DNA of 64,000 bases from Paraburkholderia caledonica NBRC 102488 (GCF_000685095.1 NZ_BAYE01000015.1:1-64000); one strand, 5' to 3'. Counted from the first letter of the stretch, positions 1 to 8,734 are shown. Notes: a model not told the origin generated them from the letters alone. Numbers and translations are program-made.

Positions 1-51
1 ATTCGTGAAGAAGCTCTGCTTTCTTCGCGTCCGTCATCAAACGGGAGGCGA

Positions 52-80
52 ATTATGCGATGCAGCCCGCAGCCCGTCAA
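52..80 (-). promoter_or_regulatory. Strong sigma-70 promoter firing out of the left edge
   Basis: On the minus strand a -35 box TTGACG (75-80) and a -10 box CATAAT (52-57) are separated by exactly 17 bp. Just upstream (about 85-115) lies an A/T-rich tract resembling an UP element, as seen before rRNA and tRNA operons. The transcript would start near 45 and leave the window within 45 nt, so the target is unknown. A 12-codon reading frame starting at ATG 37 has no Shine-Dalgarno sequence and may just be leader RNA. Confidence 0.55.
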
Positions 81-293
81 CCCCTCATCTGCAATTATTT
101 TCAAAAAGTTGAAAAACGGAACGAGCAGTACTTTTCCCCCACACCTGCAAATAGTTAGGTATCCAACACAATTTGCCGGCCTGCCCGATTACGAACACAC
201 GAAAGAACTGCCCCTACGGTCCCGCACCAATTAAAGCTCTCTCACCGGTCGCCGTTAAACTGGATATCCCGCCACTCGAACGATCGCTGCTCA

Positions 294-1238
294 ATGGACG
301 AATCAGCCGACCAGCAAGTCCCGAATCCCGCGCCAGCAGCGCCTTCGTCGGTCCTCAGCGCCGACGCGGTACCGGTAGGCACACCGCTCGAATGGCCGAT
401 CGTCGATGCAGACGGCTCGCTGCTTTTCGCAAGCGCCACAGTTCTCGCGACAGCCGACGAAAAAACCTTTCTCTTCAAGCACTTCCAGCCGCGCCGCGGC
501 GACCTGGCGGACGCGACAGCACAGCCAGCAGCCGTAGCGGATACGCATGCCGAAGCGCAAACACCGCTGACGCTCGCCGACATGCACGTCGAAATCGGTG
601 CATTGGTTGGCGTACGCCTGCAATTGGGCAGCGGTGCACCCATGCATCCATGCCGCATCATCGGTTTTGCGCCGAATCATTCGGTGTTCATCACTCCGCC
701 GCTTCAGCAGGGCCGCATGCTTGCGCTCAGCCTCGGCGAAAACATCGACATCGTCGCGATTGCAAGCCAAGCGGTGTTCCGATTCGTATGCACCGTCGAA
801 GCCGTCTGCCGCTCTCCGTTCGATTATGTGGTGCTATCGCGCCCCGGCCCCATCCGGCGTCTGCGCGAACGCAAGTCGATACGCGTTCAAACGCATTTCG
901 CGGTGCGCTTCGGCATCGGCGAAACCGGGGACACGTACGACGGTCTCGGCGTAGCGAAGAGCCTCAGCGCGCTTGGCATGTCGCTGATGGCGCCGTGGGC
1001 CTTGGGTGCCGCCGGCGACCGATTGCGCGTGGCTTTCCGGCTCGGATCGGAGGAGATGGACACAGAGATACAGACCACGGCCGTGATCCGAAACCTGCAG
1101 AAAAGCACCGGCGCCGATACTTCTTCGGTACATGGACTCGAATTCGATCAACTCGAACCGGCTCAGCAGATAGCGTTAAAGGTCTTCGTGTTCGATCGTC
1201 AGGACGATGTGCAGCAGTGGTCGCACGGCTTCAAATAA
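294..1238 (+). CDS. YcgR-like flagellar brake protein with PilZ domain
   Basis: A 314-residue cytosolic protein with an N-terminal YcgR-type domain (about residues 55-170) and a C-terminal PilZ domain (about 180-300). Family members bind cyclic di-GMP and slow or bias the flagellar motor. The first PilZ motif, RxxxR, is visible as RKSIR just after RRLRE. The second motif, normally D/NxSxxG, reads SLSALG here, so the usual acidic or Asn residue is replaced by Ser and ligand affinity may be altered. The start at ATG 294 has no strong ribosome-binding site but gives the expected family length. It converges with the chelatase gene; the 36-bp gap has a GC-rich hairpin (about 1243-1271) without a T run. 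No flagellar genes are seen nearby. Confidence 0.8.
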   Translation: MDESADQQVPNPAPAAPSSVLSADAVPVGTPLEWPIVDADGSLLFASATVLATADEKTFLFKHFQPRRGDLADATAQPAAVADTHAEAQTPLTLADMHVEIGALVGVRLQLGSGAPMHPCRIIGFAPNHSVFITPPLQQGRMLALSLGENIDIVAIASQAVFRFVCTVEAVCRSPFDYVVLSRPGPIRRLRERKSIRVQTHFAVRFGIGETGDTYDGLGVAKSLSALGMSLMAPWALGAAGDRLRVAFRLGSEEMDTEIQTTAVIRNLQKSTGADTSSVHGLEFDQLEPAQQIALKVFVFDRQDDVQQWSHGFK

Positions 1239-1274
1239 GCCCGCAGCAAGCAGTGCGCGAAGCGCGCTTGCCTA

Positions 1275-2006
1275 TCAACCAATCAGTTCTTCCGGCGTGA
1301 CGCGGCGTGCGCCCCACGCGCTCGCCATCCGCTCGCAGCGGCCGAGCCGTATCGCGCCGCGCTCGAAGTCGACGAATACGACTTCGTCTGCATCCAGCGG
1401 GCGCGTCGCTTGATCAGTCGTGCGGCCGTCAGTCAGGACCCAAAGCCAGCGCTGTTGCGCCGGGTTGCGGCGCGCGCTGCGCCCGAGCAACTGCGTTGCA
1501 TGTCGAATGCCCGCTGCGAACGGCGTCCCGCCGCCACCGCCGACGGGCTCAAGCCAACGCTCGTTCCACCAGCGCGGCACTGCTGGGCCAAAGCGCAGGT
1601 CTGCGCCGGCTCCGCCGAAGCAGATCAGCGCAGCCTCGGCACGCATTGCACTCGCACGGTCGAATAGCGCAATCAGCAGACCTTTCGCGAGTGCGAGGCG
1701 CTGACCGGCCAGCATCGAGCCGGAGCAGTCGAGCACGAAGCAGTGCAGCACACCGCCGGACGGCGTCTCGCGCACGAAACGCAAATCTTCGGCACGCAGC
1801 GCGGGTTGCCCGCGCTCTTCCCGCTGCTCTTTCGCTCGTCGCTGTCCACTCGCAGCAAACGTCTGCGGCCATGCGATACGCCGCGTTAGCTTGCCACGCG
1901 GATCTGCACGCGCATCGCTGTACAACCGCGAGTGCGTCTGCGCCTGTTGCCGCCATCGGAAACCGCTGCGCGAGTCAGCGGCGGCGCCCTTCCGATGGCT
2001 CAGCGT
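1275..2006 (-). CDS. chlD: ChlD-type VWA extension of cobaltochelatase, reached by -1 frameshift
   Basis: This frame encodes the linker and von Willebrand A domain of a cobalt/magnesium chelatase medium subunit. The MIDAS residues are visible: DCSGS, then the Thr of GGGGTPF, then LTDG. The first candidate start in the frame is a TTG at 1925 without a convincing ribosome-binding site, and it would cut off the conserved basic linker. The frame is open upstream to 2013 and joins the ATPase gene at an A7 slip site, so I read it as the second half of a 602-residue ChlI-ChlD fusion (359 + 243 residues). The VWA domain binds Mg and couples the AAA+ ring to CobN for cobalt insertion. It could instead be a separate, poorly initiated gene. 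Confidence 0.85.
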   Translation of the reverse strand, partial: TLSHRKGAAADSRSGFRWRQQAQTHSRLYSDARADPRGKLTRRIAWPQTFAASGQRRAKEQREERGQPALRAEDLRFVRETPSGGVLHCFVLDCSGSMLAGQRLALAKGLLIALFDRASAMRAEAALICFGGAGADLRFGPAVPRWWNERWLEPVGGGGGTPFAAGIRHATQLLGRSARRNPAQQRWLWVLTDGRTTDQATRPLDADEVVFVDFERGAIRLGRCERMASAWGARRVTPEELIG

Positions 2007-2012
2007 TTTTTT
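1952..2012 (-). promoter_or_regulatory. Programmed -1 ribosomal frameshift element in chlI/chlD
   Basis: On the minus strand the zero frame reads GTA AAA AAA CGC TGA, so 2012-2006 is the canonical A_AAA_AAA heptamer (X_XXY_YYZ). After a six-base spacer that contains the zero-frame stop (2002-2000), a perfect 10-bp stem begins: 1990-1999 pairs with 1952-1961. Inside it is a second perfect 6-bp stem (1976-1981 with 1963-1968, 7-nt loop). Shifting back one base gives ACG CTG AGC and opens the VWA frame. Slip site, spacing and stimulator all fit bacterial -1 frameshifting; such frameshifting in chlD is known from the literature. A possible internal Shine-Dalgarno (AAAGG) lies somewhat too far upstream, about 18 nt. 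Confidence 0.85.
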
Positions 2013-3082
2013 ACGTTAAGCGGTATGACGCCTTTGACGCGCGTCGTCGCGGATGGCTGCGGCGGCAGATAACCCCAGTCGCCATCGCCGGCCTCGACAT
2101 CAGACGATGAAGGCATAGCCGAACTCCGCGGTAAATCACGCGAGATTGCTTCGCCACCAGCCGCATTGTCAGCAGTCGACGTATCGCGCTGACGCCGCCT
2201 GTGCACCAGCACCGCTTCGGCGACGCAATCCACATGCTGCGACGTCACAGCATCGCTCTGCTCCAGCGCCGCGAGCGCTCGCGCGGCGCGGAGCATCACC
2301 AGGTCGGCGCGCAAGCCGTCTACTGCGGCGTCGATACACAACGCGCTGACATGCGCATGCACGGCGTCGTCGAAAGAAAGCTGCGCGAGCTTGTTGCGTG
2401 CCGCACGGATCCGCTCGACGTAATACGCCTGCTCACGAGCGTAACGGGCGCGAAAGGCCACCGGATCGAGATCGTACGCGAGCCGCGCCTTCACGATCTC
2501 TTCACGCACGCTCGGCTCGAAACAGTTCTGCAACTCGACCATCAAGCCGAAGCGGTCGATCAATTGCGGCCGCAACTCGCCCTCTTCGGGATTCATGGTG
2601 CCGATCAGCACGAAGCTCGCCTCGTGACTATGCGATACGCCGTCGCGTTCGACGGTGTTCACACCGCTCGCTGCGACGTCGAGCAACGCGTCGACGAGCG
2701 CATCGGGCAATAGGTTCACTTCATCCACATACAGCACGCCACGATGCGACTTGGCCAGCAGACCCGGCGAAAAACGCACGGAGCCGTCGCGCAGTACGGT
2801 TTCGATATCGAGCGTGCCGATCAGACGATCCTCGCTCGCGCCCAGCGGCAGATTAACCAGTTGCCCTTCCGGCAGCAGTTCGGCGAGCGCGCGCGCCGCG
2901 GTCGACTTAGCCGTGCCTCGCGGCCCGCTCACCAGCACGCCGCCGAGCCCCGGATCGATCGCCGCGAGCAACAGCGCCTGCTGCAACGGCGCCTGACCGA
3001 TCAATGCGGAGAAAGGAAACGCCGGCCTTTGCGCGGGGCTTTGCGCAGGATTTGGCCGCGCATCTTGCGTGGCTGCATTCAT
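2000..3082 (-). CDS. chlI: Cobaltochelatase AAA+ ATPase subunit (ChlI/BchI type)
   Basis: A 360-residue AAA+ ATPase of the ChlI/BchI family with Walker A SGPRGTAKST near residue 54 and Walker B LYVDEVNLL near residue 118. The length matches the small subunit of Mg/Co chelatases. It would power cobalt insertion into hydrogenobyrinic acid a,c-diamide by CobN in the cytoplasm. Its ATG overlaps the cobN stop codon (ATGA at 3079-3082), indicating translational coupling. The same gene also encodes the medium subunit by -1 frameshifting at its last codons. Choosing between cobalt and magnesium relies on the cobN/cobW neighbours, not on the sequence of this protein. Confidence 0.9.
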   Translation of the reverse strand: MNAATQDARPNPAQSPAQRPAFPFSALIGQAPLQQALLLAAIDPGLGGVLVSGPRGTAKSTAARALAELLPEGQLVNLPLGASEDRLIGTLDIETVLRDGSVRFSPGLLAKSHRGVLYVDEVNLLPDALVDALLDVAASGVNTVERDGVSHSHEASFVLIGTMNPEEGELRPQLIDRFGLMVELQNCFEPSVREEIVKARLAYDLDPVAFRARYAREQAYYVERIRAARNKLAQLSFDDAVHAHVSALCIDAAVDGLRADLVMLRAARALAALEQSDAVTSQHVDCVAEAVLVHRRRQRDTSTADNAAGGEAISRDLPRSSAMPSSSDVEAGDGDWGYLPPQPSATTRVKGVIPLNVKKR

Positions 3083-6000
3083 GATTGCATTCCTTCAATC
3101 TGCTGTTCGCTCGCGAGCAGATGCTGTTCGACCTGCGCGCGATAGTCGCCGGGCGTCTGCCACAGACCGCGCTGCATCGCTTCCAGCAGGCGCTCGCAAA
3201 TCGAATGTAACGCATGCGGATTGTGCCGTTGCAAGAACTCGCGCGTATCCGCATCGTTCAGATAAGCATCGGTGACGAGCGCATATTGATGGTCCGCGAC
3301 CACGCGCGCGGTCGCATCATAGCCATAGAGATAATCGACCGTTGCTGCAATTTCAGAAGCGCCTTTATAACCATGGCGCTTTACACCGTCGATCCATTTC
3401 GGGTTGACCACGCGCGAGCGCACTACGCGCGCGATTTCCTCGTGAAGCGTGCGAACGCGCGGCGCGGCGGGGTTGCTATGGTCGGCGTGATAAACGCTCG
3501 GCTGATTGCCGGCAAGATGGCGCACGGCTGCGACCATGCCGCCCTGAAACTGATAGTAGTCGTTCGAATCGAGCAGATCGTGTTCGCGGTTGTCCTGATT
3601 CTGCAATACGACATCCATCGCGGCGAGGCGTGTGCCGAATGCGTGATGCGCTTCTTCGCCGGCGCTTTTCTGCGTGTACGCATAACCGCCCCAAGCCTGA
3701 TATGCATTCGCGAGGTCGGAATCGGTCTGCCATTGTTGCGAGTCGATCATGTCCTGCAAACCGGCGCCGTAAGCGCCCGGACGCGCACTGAATACGCGCC
3801 AGCCGGCGCGCTTGCGAGCCTCGGCCGCGTCCATACCGTGTGCGATCAACGCATCGCGTTCCCGCAGCACACGCTCGCGAATCGGGTTCAGTTCTGCAGG
3901 TTCATCCAGTTCTGCAACGGCTTGAACCGCAGCATCGAACAGATGCATCACGTTCGCAAACGCGTCGCGGAAAAAACCGGATACACGTAGCGTGACGTCG
4001 ATGCGCGGCCGGTCGAACGCTTCGATCGGCATGATTTCGAAGTCGGTCACGCGATGGCTGCCCGGCGCCCATTTGGGTCGTACCCCAAGTAATGCGAGCG
4101 CTTGCGCAATGTCGTCGCCGCCGGTGCGCATCGTCGCGGTGCCCCACACAGACAGACCGATCGCACGCGGGTAATCGCCGTGCTCCTGCAAATGCCGCTC
4201 GATCAACTGCTGCGCCGACTTCAGTCCCAGCGACCAGGCCGCTTGCGTTGGGACCGCTCGCGTGTCGACCGAATAGAAATTTCGGCCGGTCGGCAGTACA
4301 TCGGGTCTGCCACGCGATGGCGAACCGCTCGGCCCCGGCGGCACGAAACGCCCTTCGAGACCGCGCCTGAGATGCGTCATCTCCTGGGTACCGCATGCGT
4401 CGAGCCGAGGCAGCACGTCGTTTCGCAAGCGCTCGATCACGCGCCAGGCCTGCGGCAGCGGCGCCTCCGCCAACGCGTTCGCCGTATCCGCATGCGCTTG
4501 CGGTTCGCATAGGCTCCGCAGCATTTCCGCTGCGAACAGTTCCAGACGCTCGCGCGTATCGCCGCAATGCCGCCAGGGCGCATCGCTGACGTGTTGCAGA
4601 ATGTCAGGACGCGGACCTGTCCAGGCCGCGGACCAATCGACCGATAGCGGGTCGAAGAAATGATCGATCTGCAGATCGCGCGCCAACGCATCGATCAACC
4701 CTGCGTTGCCACCTTGCCCATCGCCGACGGGAAAACGCGCTAGCGCAAGCAGCGTATCGCGTCGTTGCACTGCTTGCGGCGATTGGCCGAACGTGTGCAA
4801 ACCATCGCGAATCTGCGCTTCTTTCAATTCACACAGCCACGCATCGACGCGCGTGAGCAACGCATCTTCGTCGTCTTCACCTTTCGGCTCGGACAGGCTC
4901 AATTCTTCATGCAGCTTATGTTCGACGATAGTCGCAAGAATCGTGCGCCGTAACAGTTTCGAGCGGCGCGGGTCGACCATCAGCGCTTCATAGTATTCGT
5001 CGACCTGGCGCTCGAGGTCCTGCAACGGACCGTAGCTTTCGGCGCGCGTGAGCGGCGGCATCAGATGATCGACAATGACAGCTTGCGCGCGGCGCTTGGC
5101 CTGACTGCCCTCGCCCGGATCGTTGACGATGAACGGATACAGATGCGGCATGGGCCCGAGAATCAGATCCGGCCAGCACGTATCGCTTAACGCAACACTC
5201 TTGCCGGGAAGCCATTCGAGGTTGCCATGCTTGCCGACATGCACGACCGCGTCGATGCCGAACTGATGACGCAGCCAGAAATAGAACGCGAGATACGCAT
5301 GCGGCGGCACGAGCTCGGCGTCGTGATAGCTCGCGTAATCGCCTTGCTCGCGCGAACGCGACGGCTGAATGCCCACGAATACGTGCCCGCAACGCCAACC
5401 CGCAATCATGAAACGGCCGTGCCGCACGCTCGGGTCGTGCTCCGGCGGACCCCAACGCGCATTCAACGCGTTGCGCGCTTCGGCGGGCAGCGCGTTGAAA
5501 TGTGTGAGGTAATCGCCAAGCGCAAAGCTTTGCAAAGCGGGCCGCAGATCGCGCACCACGGGATCGTTCGTCACGCCCTCGGTCAGCTTCTGCAATAGCG
5601 CGTCGCCGTTTTCGGGCACGGTTGCTACGCGATAGCCTTCGTCGCGCAACATCGACAGAATGCCGACTACCGACGCCGGCGTATCCAGTCCGACTCCATT
5701 GCCAATGCGCCCCTCGCTCATCGGATAGTTGGCGAGAATCAGCGCGAGTTTCTTGTCCGCGTTGTCGAGCGAGCGCAGGCGGCACCAGCGGCGGCTCAAC
5801 TCGGCAATAAAGCTCACGCGTTCGCGATCCGGCTGATAACGCACCACGTCGACTTCCGTATGCGGACAGCGATACGCGAGTCCCTTGAAACTGATCGCGC
5901 GCGTAATGATGCGACCGTCCACTTCGGGCAGCGCGATATGCATGGCGATGTCGCGCGAATTAAGGCCTTGATTGTCCTTGAGCCAGTCCTCGCGGTTGCC

Positions 6001-6888
6001 GCCGCTCAGGATCACCTGAAGCACAGGCGCGTCGCCGGCGAGCGCGAGCGGTTCGGGATCATCGATCGCGGAAGCGGCGAACGCAGTCGTGTTGAGCACG
6101 AGCGCCGCGTCATGTTGCGCGCACAACGACTGCACGACTTCGCGACTCACCGCGTCCTTCAACGACGTAATCGCGATTGGCAGCGGGTTCACGCCTTGTG
6201 CTTCGAGCGCTTCGACCAGCGCGTCGAACACCGCTGTGTTGGCCGCCTGAAGATGCGCCTTGTAAAACAGTATCGCCGCGACGGGCGCATCGTGCCGCCA
6301 GCGCGCTTGCCAGTCGGCGATTGTCGGCGTGTCGCGTTGTGGATGGTAAAGCGACGCGGCCGGCAACGCGCGGGGCGGCGCAGGCTCGTGTCCCCAACCG
6401 AGCGCGCGATGCGCAATGCAGCGCAGAAACGCCTCGGCATTCTGGGGACCGCCTTCCCGCAAATAACGCCACAACTGATGGCATAGATCTGCGTCCGCGG
6501 TGCTGCGCGCAAGCAGATTGGGATCTTCCTGCAGATCGCCCGAAAACATCGCGAGCGTTTGCTGTTTGCGCTCCGCTAGCGCGACGACCTGTTCGATACC
6601 GTACGGCCAATACGCCTCGCCGCCAAGATGATCGACTACGACAACGCGCGCGTGTTGCAACACGTCTTCGACGTAGAAATCCACCGACGCCGGTTGCCGC
6701 AGATACGTTACGTTCGCGAGGCGCACGGTGGGAAAGCCGTCGCCGAGACGAGGAAACACGCTTGCCAGCAGCGACAACGTGGTGTCCGCAGAACTGAGCA
6801 CGACGATATCCGCAGGCCGCTGATCGATACGGATCACGCCCTGCGTATCGTCGACGAAACCGCCCGGCGTGGTGCGCAGAAGATGCAT
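3079..6888 (-). CDS. cobN: Cobaltochelatase large subunit CobN
   Basis: A 1269-residue CobN/ChlH family protein, full length for the family. It is the porphyrinoid-binding subunit that inserts Co2+ into the corrin ring in the aerobic cobalamin pathway, together with the AAA+ and VWA subunits encoded just downstream. Family-typical stretches include HVGKHGNLEWLPGK near residue 555 and NPKWIDGVKRHGYKGASE near 1180. It lies 6 bp after cobW and overlaps the chlI start by 4 bp, so cobW-cobN-chlID is clearly one operon under the upstream cobalamin riboswitch. Start ATG 6888 is the first sensible methionine. Confidence 0.95.
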   Translation of the reverse strand: MHLLRTTPGGFVDDTQGVIRIDQRPADIVVLSSADTTLSLLASVFPRLGDGFPTVRLANVTYLRQPASVDFYVEDVLQHARVVVVDHLGGEAYWPYGIEQVVALAERKQQTLAMFSGDLQEDPNLLARSTADADLCHQLWRYLREGGPQNAEAFLRCIAHRALGWGHEPAPPRALPAASLYHPQRDTPTIADWQARWRHDAPVAAILFYKAHLQAANTAVFDALVEALEAQGVNPLPIAITSLKDAVSREVVQSLCAQHDAALVLNTTAFAASAIDDPEPLALAGDAPVLQVILSGGNREDWLKDNQGLNSRDIAMHIALPEVDGRIITRAISFKGLAYRCPHTEVDVVRYQPDRERVSFIAELSRRWCRLRSLDNADKKLALILANYPMSEGRIGNGVGLDTPASVVGILSMLRDEGYRVATVPENGDALLQKLTEGVTNDPVVRDLRPALQSFALGDYLTHFNALPAEARNALNARWGPPEHDPSVRHGRFMIAGWRCGHVFVGIQPSRSREQGDYASYHDAELVPPHAYLAFYFWLRHQFGIDAVVHVGKHGNLEWLPGKSVALSDTCWPDLILGPMPHLYPFIVNDPGEGSQAKRRAQAVIVDHLMPPLTRAESYGPLQDLERQVDEYYEALMVDPRRSKLLRRTILATIVEHKLHEELSLSEPKGEDDEDALLTRVDAWLCELKEAQIRDGLHTFGQSPQAVQRRDTLLALARFPVGDGQGGNAGLIDALARDLQIDHFFDPLSVDWSAAWTGPRPDILQHVSDAPWRHCGDTRERLELFAAEMLRSLCEPQAHADTANALAEAPLPQAWRVIERLRNDVLPRLDACGTQEMTHLRRGLEGRFVPPGPSGSPSRGRPDVLPTGRNFYSVDTRAVPTQAAWSLGLKSAQQLIERHLQEHGDYPRAIGLSVWGTATMRTGGDDIAQALALLGVRPKWAPGSHRVTDFEIMPIEAFDRPRIDVTLRVSGFFRDAFANVMHLFDAAVQAVAELDEPAELNPIRERVLRERDALIAHGMDAAEARKRAGWRVFSARPGAYGAGLQDMIDSQQWQTDSDLANAYQAWGGYAYTQKSAGEEAHHAFGTRLAAMDVVLQNQDNREHDLLDSNDYYQFQGGMVAAVRHLAGNQPSVYHADHSNPAAPRVRTLHEEIARVVRSRVVNPKWIDGVKRHGYKGASEIAATVDYLYGYDATARVVADHQYALVTDAYLNDADTREFLQRHNPHALHSICERLLEAMQRGLWQTPGDYRAQVEQHLLASEQQIEGMQS

Positions 6889-6894
6889 GTGCGC

Positions 6895-7998
6895 TTACGC
6901 CTGCTGCGCTGCGACGCCCGGAACCTGAGCGTTCGATATGCCCAGCGCCGCGTCGAACGCGCGCTGCAGCGCAGCTTGATCGAGGTCTTCACCGATCAGC
7001 ACGAAGCGGCTTTCGCCCGCCTCCCCAGGTTGCCAGCGCCGGTCGAAATAGCTGTCGAAGCGCCGGCCCACGCCCTGAATCACGAGACGCATTGCTGCGC
7101 CCGGCAAGGCCGCGAAACCCTTTACACGGTAGATCGTGTTGCTCTGAACAAGCGTTTGCAGTGCGGCGATTACTGCGTCACGCGACAGCACGTTTGCATG
7201 CACCACTACCGAATCGAATTCATCGTGGTGATGGTCCGCGTCGTCCGCCGAACCGTGATGGTCGTGGCGCAAGTGAATCGTTTCTTCGGATGCCGCTTCG
7301 AGCCCGAACAACGTGTGCAGATCGAGCTGCCCCATGTGCGCGCGCACGACCTTCACTTGCGGCGGAATCTCCTCGCGGATCACGGCTTCGACCGCGTTCT
7401 GACGAGCCTCATCGAGCAGATCTGTTTTGTTCAGAATCACCAGATCGGCTGAAGCCAACTGATCTTCGAACAACTCGTGCAGCGGCGATTCATGATCCAG
7501 ATTGGGATCCGCTTTGCGCTGCGCGTCGACAGCGAGCGGGTTTTCCGCGAACTGGCCGCTCGCGGCAGCGGGGCCGTCGACCACGGTAATCACCGCATCG
7601 ACGGTAAAACTGTTTTTGATCTGCGGCCAGTTGAACGCCTGTACGAGAGGCTTCGGCAACGCGAGACCCGAGGTTTCGATCAGCACATGGTCGATCTGCT
7701 CACGGCGCTCAACGAGCTTTTCCATCACCGGAAAGAACTCCTCCTGCACCGTGCAGCAGAGGCAACCGTTCGCGAGTTCATACAGTTGCCCTTCCGATTC
7801 GACACCATTCTCGTCGCAACCGATGCCGCAACCCTTCAGGATTTCGCCGTCGATACCAAGTTCGCCGAACTCGTTAACGATCACCGCGATGCGCTTGCCG
7901 CCCGCGTGCTGGAGAATGTGCCGCAACAGAGTGGTCTTGCCGCTGCCGAGAAAGCCCGTGACGATCGTGACGGGGATCTTGCGCATTTGAGTTTGCAT
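6895..7998 (-). CDS. cobW: CobW family GTP-dependent metallochaperone
   Basis: A 367-residue COG0523 GTPase beginning with MQTQMRKIPV. Walker A GFLGSGKT is at residues 15-22, and the metal-binding CxCC motif (CLCC) is at about 79-82. A His-rich linker (HLRHDHHG and HHHDEFD) precedes the C-terminal CobW domain. The family delivers metal to client enzymes; beside cobN it most likely loads Co2+ for the chelatase. The open frame extends upstream through the riboswitch to 8460, but that extension is not protein-like. An in-frame ATG at 8010 would add four residues (MDLT); neither start has a strong ribosome-binding site. Confidence 0.92.
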   Translation of the reverse strand: MQTQMRKIPVTIVTGFLGSGKTTLLRHILQHAGGKRIAVIVNEFGELGIDGEILKGCGIGCDENGVESEGQLYELANGCLCCTVQEEFFPVMEKLVERREQIDHVLIETSGLALPKPLVQAFNWPQIKNSFTVDAVITVVDGPAAASGQFAENPLAVDAQRKADPNLDHESPLHELFEDQLASADLVILNKTDLLDEARQNAVEAVIREEIPPQVKVVRAHMGQLDLHTLFGLEAASEETIHLRHDHHGSADDADHHHDEFDSVVVHANVLSRDAVIAALQTLVQSNTIYRVKGFAALPGAAMRLVIQGVGRRFDSYFDRRWQPGEAGESRFVLIGEDLDQAALQRAFDAALGISNAQVPGVAAQQA

Positions 7999-8169
7999 CG
8001 TGAGGTCCATCCCAGGAGTTGCAGGCGCCGGCCGGCGTAGCCCGCACGCATGAGGTCCAGCGCGTGCCTCAGGCATGAACGACGACCTTGCTACAACAGG
8101 AAAAACGCAGAAAACGGGTGTGAGGGCATGAGCGCAGCGCCGCATCCCCGCGACGTTCGCCCTTCGTGT

Positions 8170-8392
8170 TCCGGCCGGTATCCGGGCTGGCGAAAGCGCC
8201 GCTTCCCCTTCCCGAACGAGTGATTTCTCGCCCAGTGGTGATATGCCCACGCGGCCTTGCGCGTGGACACCGAAGCCGGCACTGCGACGCCACGCAAACC
8301 GCCATGACGTCACTTTTCGCTTACCGTTGCGGGGGCAGCACAGGTTGACCCAAACCGTGACAGGCGGGTGCCCTGTTTCCCGTTTAACTGCA
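8170..8392 (-). ncRNA. Cobalamin riboswitch for cobW-cobN-chlID
   Basis: On the minus strand this contains the hallmark conserved parts of the AdoCbl riboswitch in order: GTTAAACGGGAAACAGG, then CCCCGCAACGGTAAGCG, then CACCACTGGGCGA (B12 box region), and finally GCCAGCCCGGATACCGGCC at the 3' side. It lies about 170 nt upstream of cobW, where adenosylcobalamin binding would shut down the operon. The conserved blocks are seen directly; the boundaries and the expression platform are approximate. Confidence 0.93.
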
Positions 8393-8431
8393 TGCGCACG
8401 AGCGCGCACACGAGCACCAGAAGTGCGTGCG

Positions 8432-8460
8432 AGTTTAGGCCGACCGTCTGGCGCCGTCAA
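8432..8460 (-). promoter_or_regulatory. Sigma-70 promoter of the leftward cobalamin operon
   Basis: Minus-strand -35 TTGACG (8455-8460) and -10 TAAACT (8432-8437) are 17 bp apart. The predicted start, near 8425, lies about 30 nt before the conserved start of the cobalamin riboswitch, which is the expected geometry. Confidence 0.6.
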
Positions 8461-8502
8461 GGAAACGCGGGCCCGGCGCGCTTATCGCACGGGCTTCTCG
8501 TG

Positions 8503-8511
8503 TGCTATCGT
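8503..8511 (+). promoter_or_regulatory. Possible extended -10 promoter of the rightward cobalamin operon
   Basis: TGC followed by TATCGT (8506-8511) makes an extended -10 element about 40 bp before the second riboswitch. No good -35 box lies at the usual distance (TATCGC at 8483-8488), so the promoter would be weak or activator-dependent. Confidence 0.35.
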
Positions 8512-8548
8512 ATGCGCGCGTTTGGTGCCCGCACATGCATTCGCGTGT

Positions 8549-8734
8549 GCAGTTAAACGGGAAACAGGCAGCGCTCCCGCGCTCAATCTGTGCTGTCCCC
8601 GCAACGGTAAGCGACCTGCGGTGCAATGTTCATGCTGCACCGCGCATGCGTTTTCGATGCCACTGTCCGATACATTCGAATGAATGCGGGCGGGAAGGCA
8701 AAGCGCGTGAGGCCGCCAGCCCGGATACCGGCCA
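8549..8734 (+). ncRNA. Cobalamin riboswitch for cobA-cobE-cobO-cobB-bluB
   Basis: The plus strand carries the same ordered blocks as the first riboswitch: GTTAAACGGGAAACAGG (8552-8568), CCCCGCAACGGTAAGCG, GCCACTG (B12 box), and GCCAGCCCGGATACCGGCC (8715-8733). It precedes the rightward cobalamin operon. The two riboswitches lie head to head about 160 bp apart, and their P2-side block is identical over at least 17 bases. Confidence 0.93.

Noticed and set aside
1..37. Partial minus-strand CDS (MTDAKKAELLHE...) leaving the window
   Set aside because: No Shine-Dalgarno, only 12 codons visible, and it would lie about 8 nt from the predicted start of the strong promoter; leader RNA is as likely.
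173..1300. 375-codon ORF overlapping the PilZ gene
   Set aside because: Arg/Ser/His-rich shadow frame typical of GC-rich DNA; the overlapping frame encodes clear PilZ motifs.
1275..1925. Stand-alone VWA-domain gene starting at TTG 1925
   Set aside because: The start is a rare TTG without a ribosome-binding site and would drop the linker; the frame is open upstream to a canonical -1 slip site, so the frameshift product explains it better.
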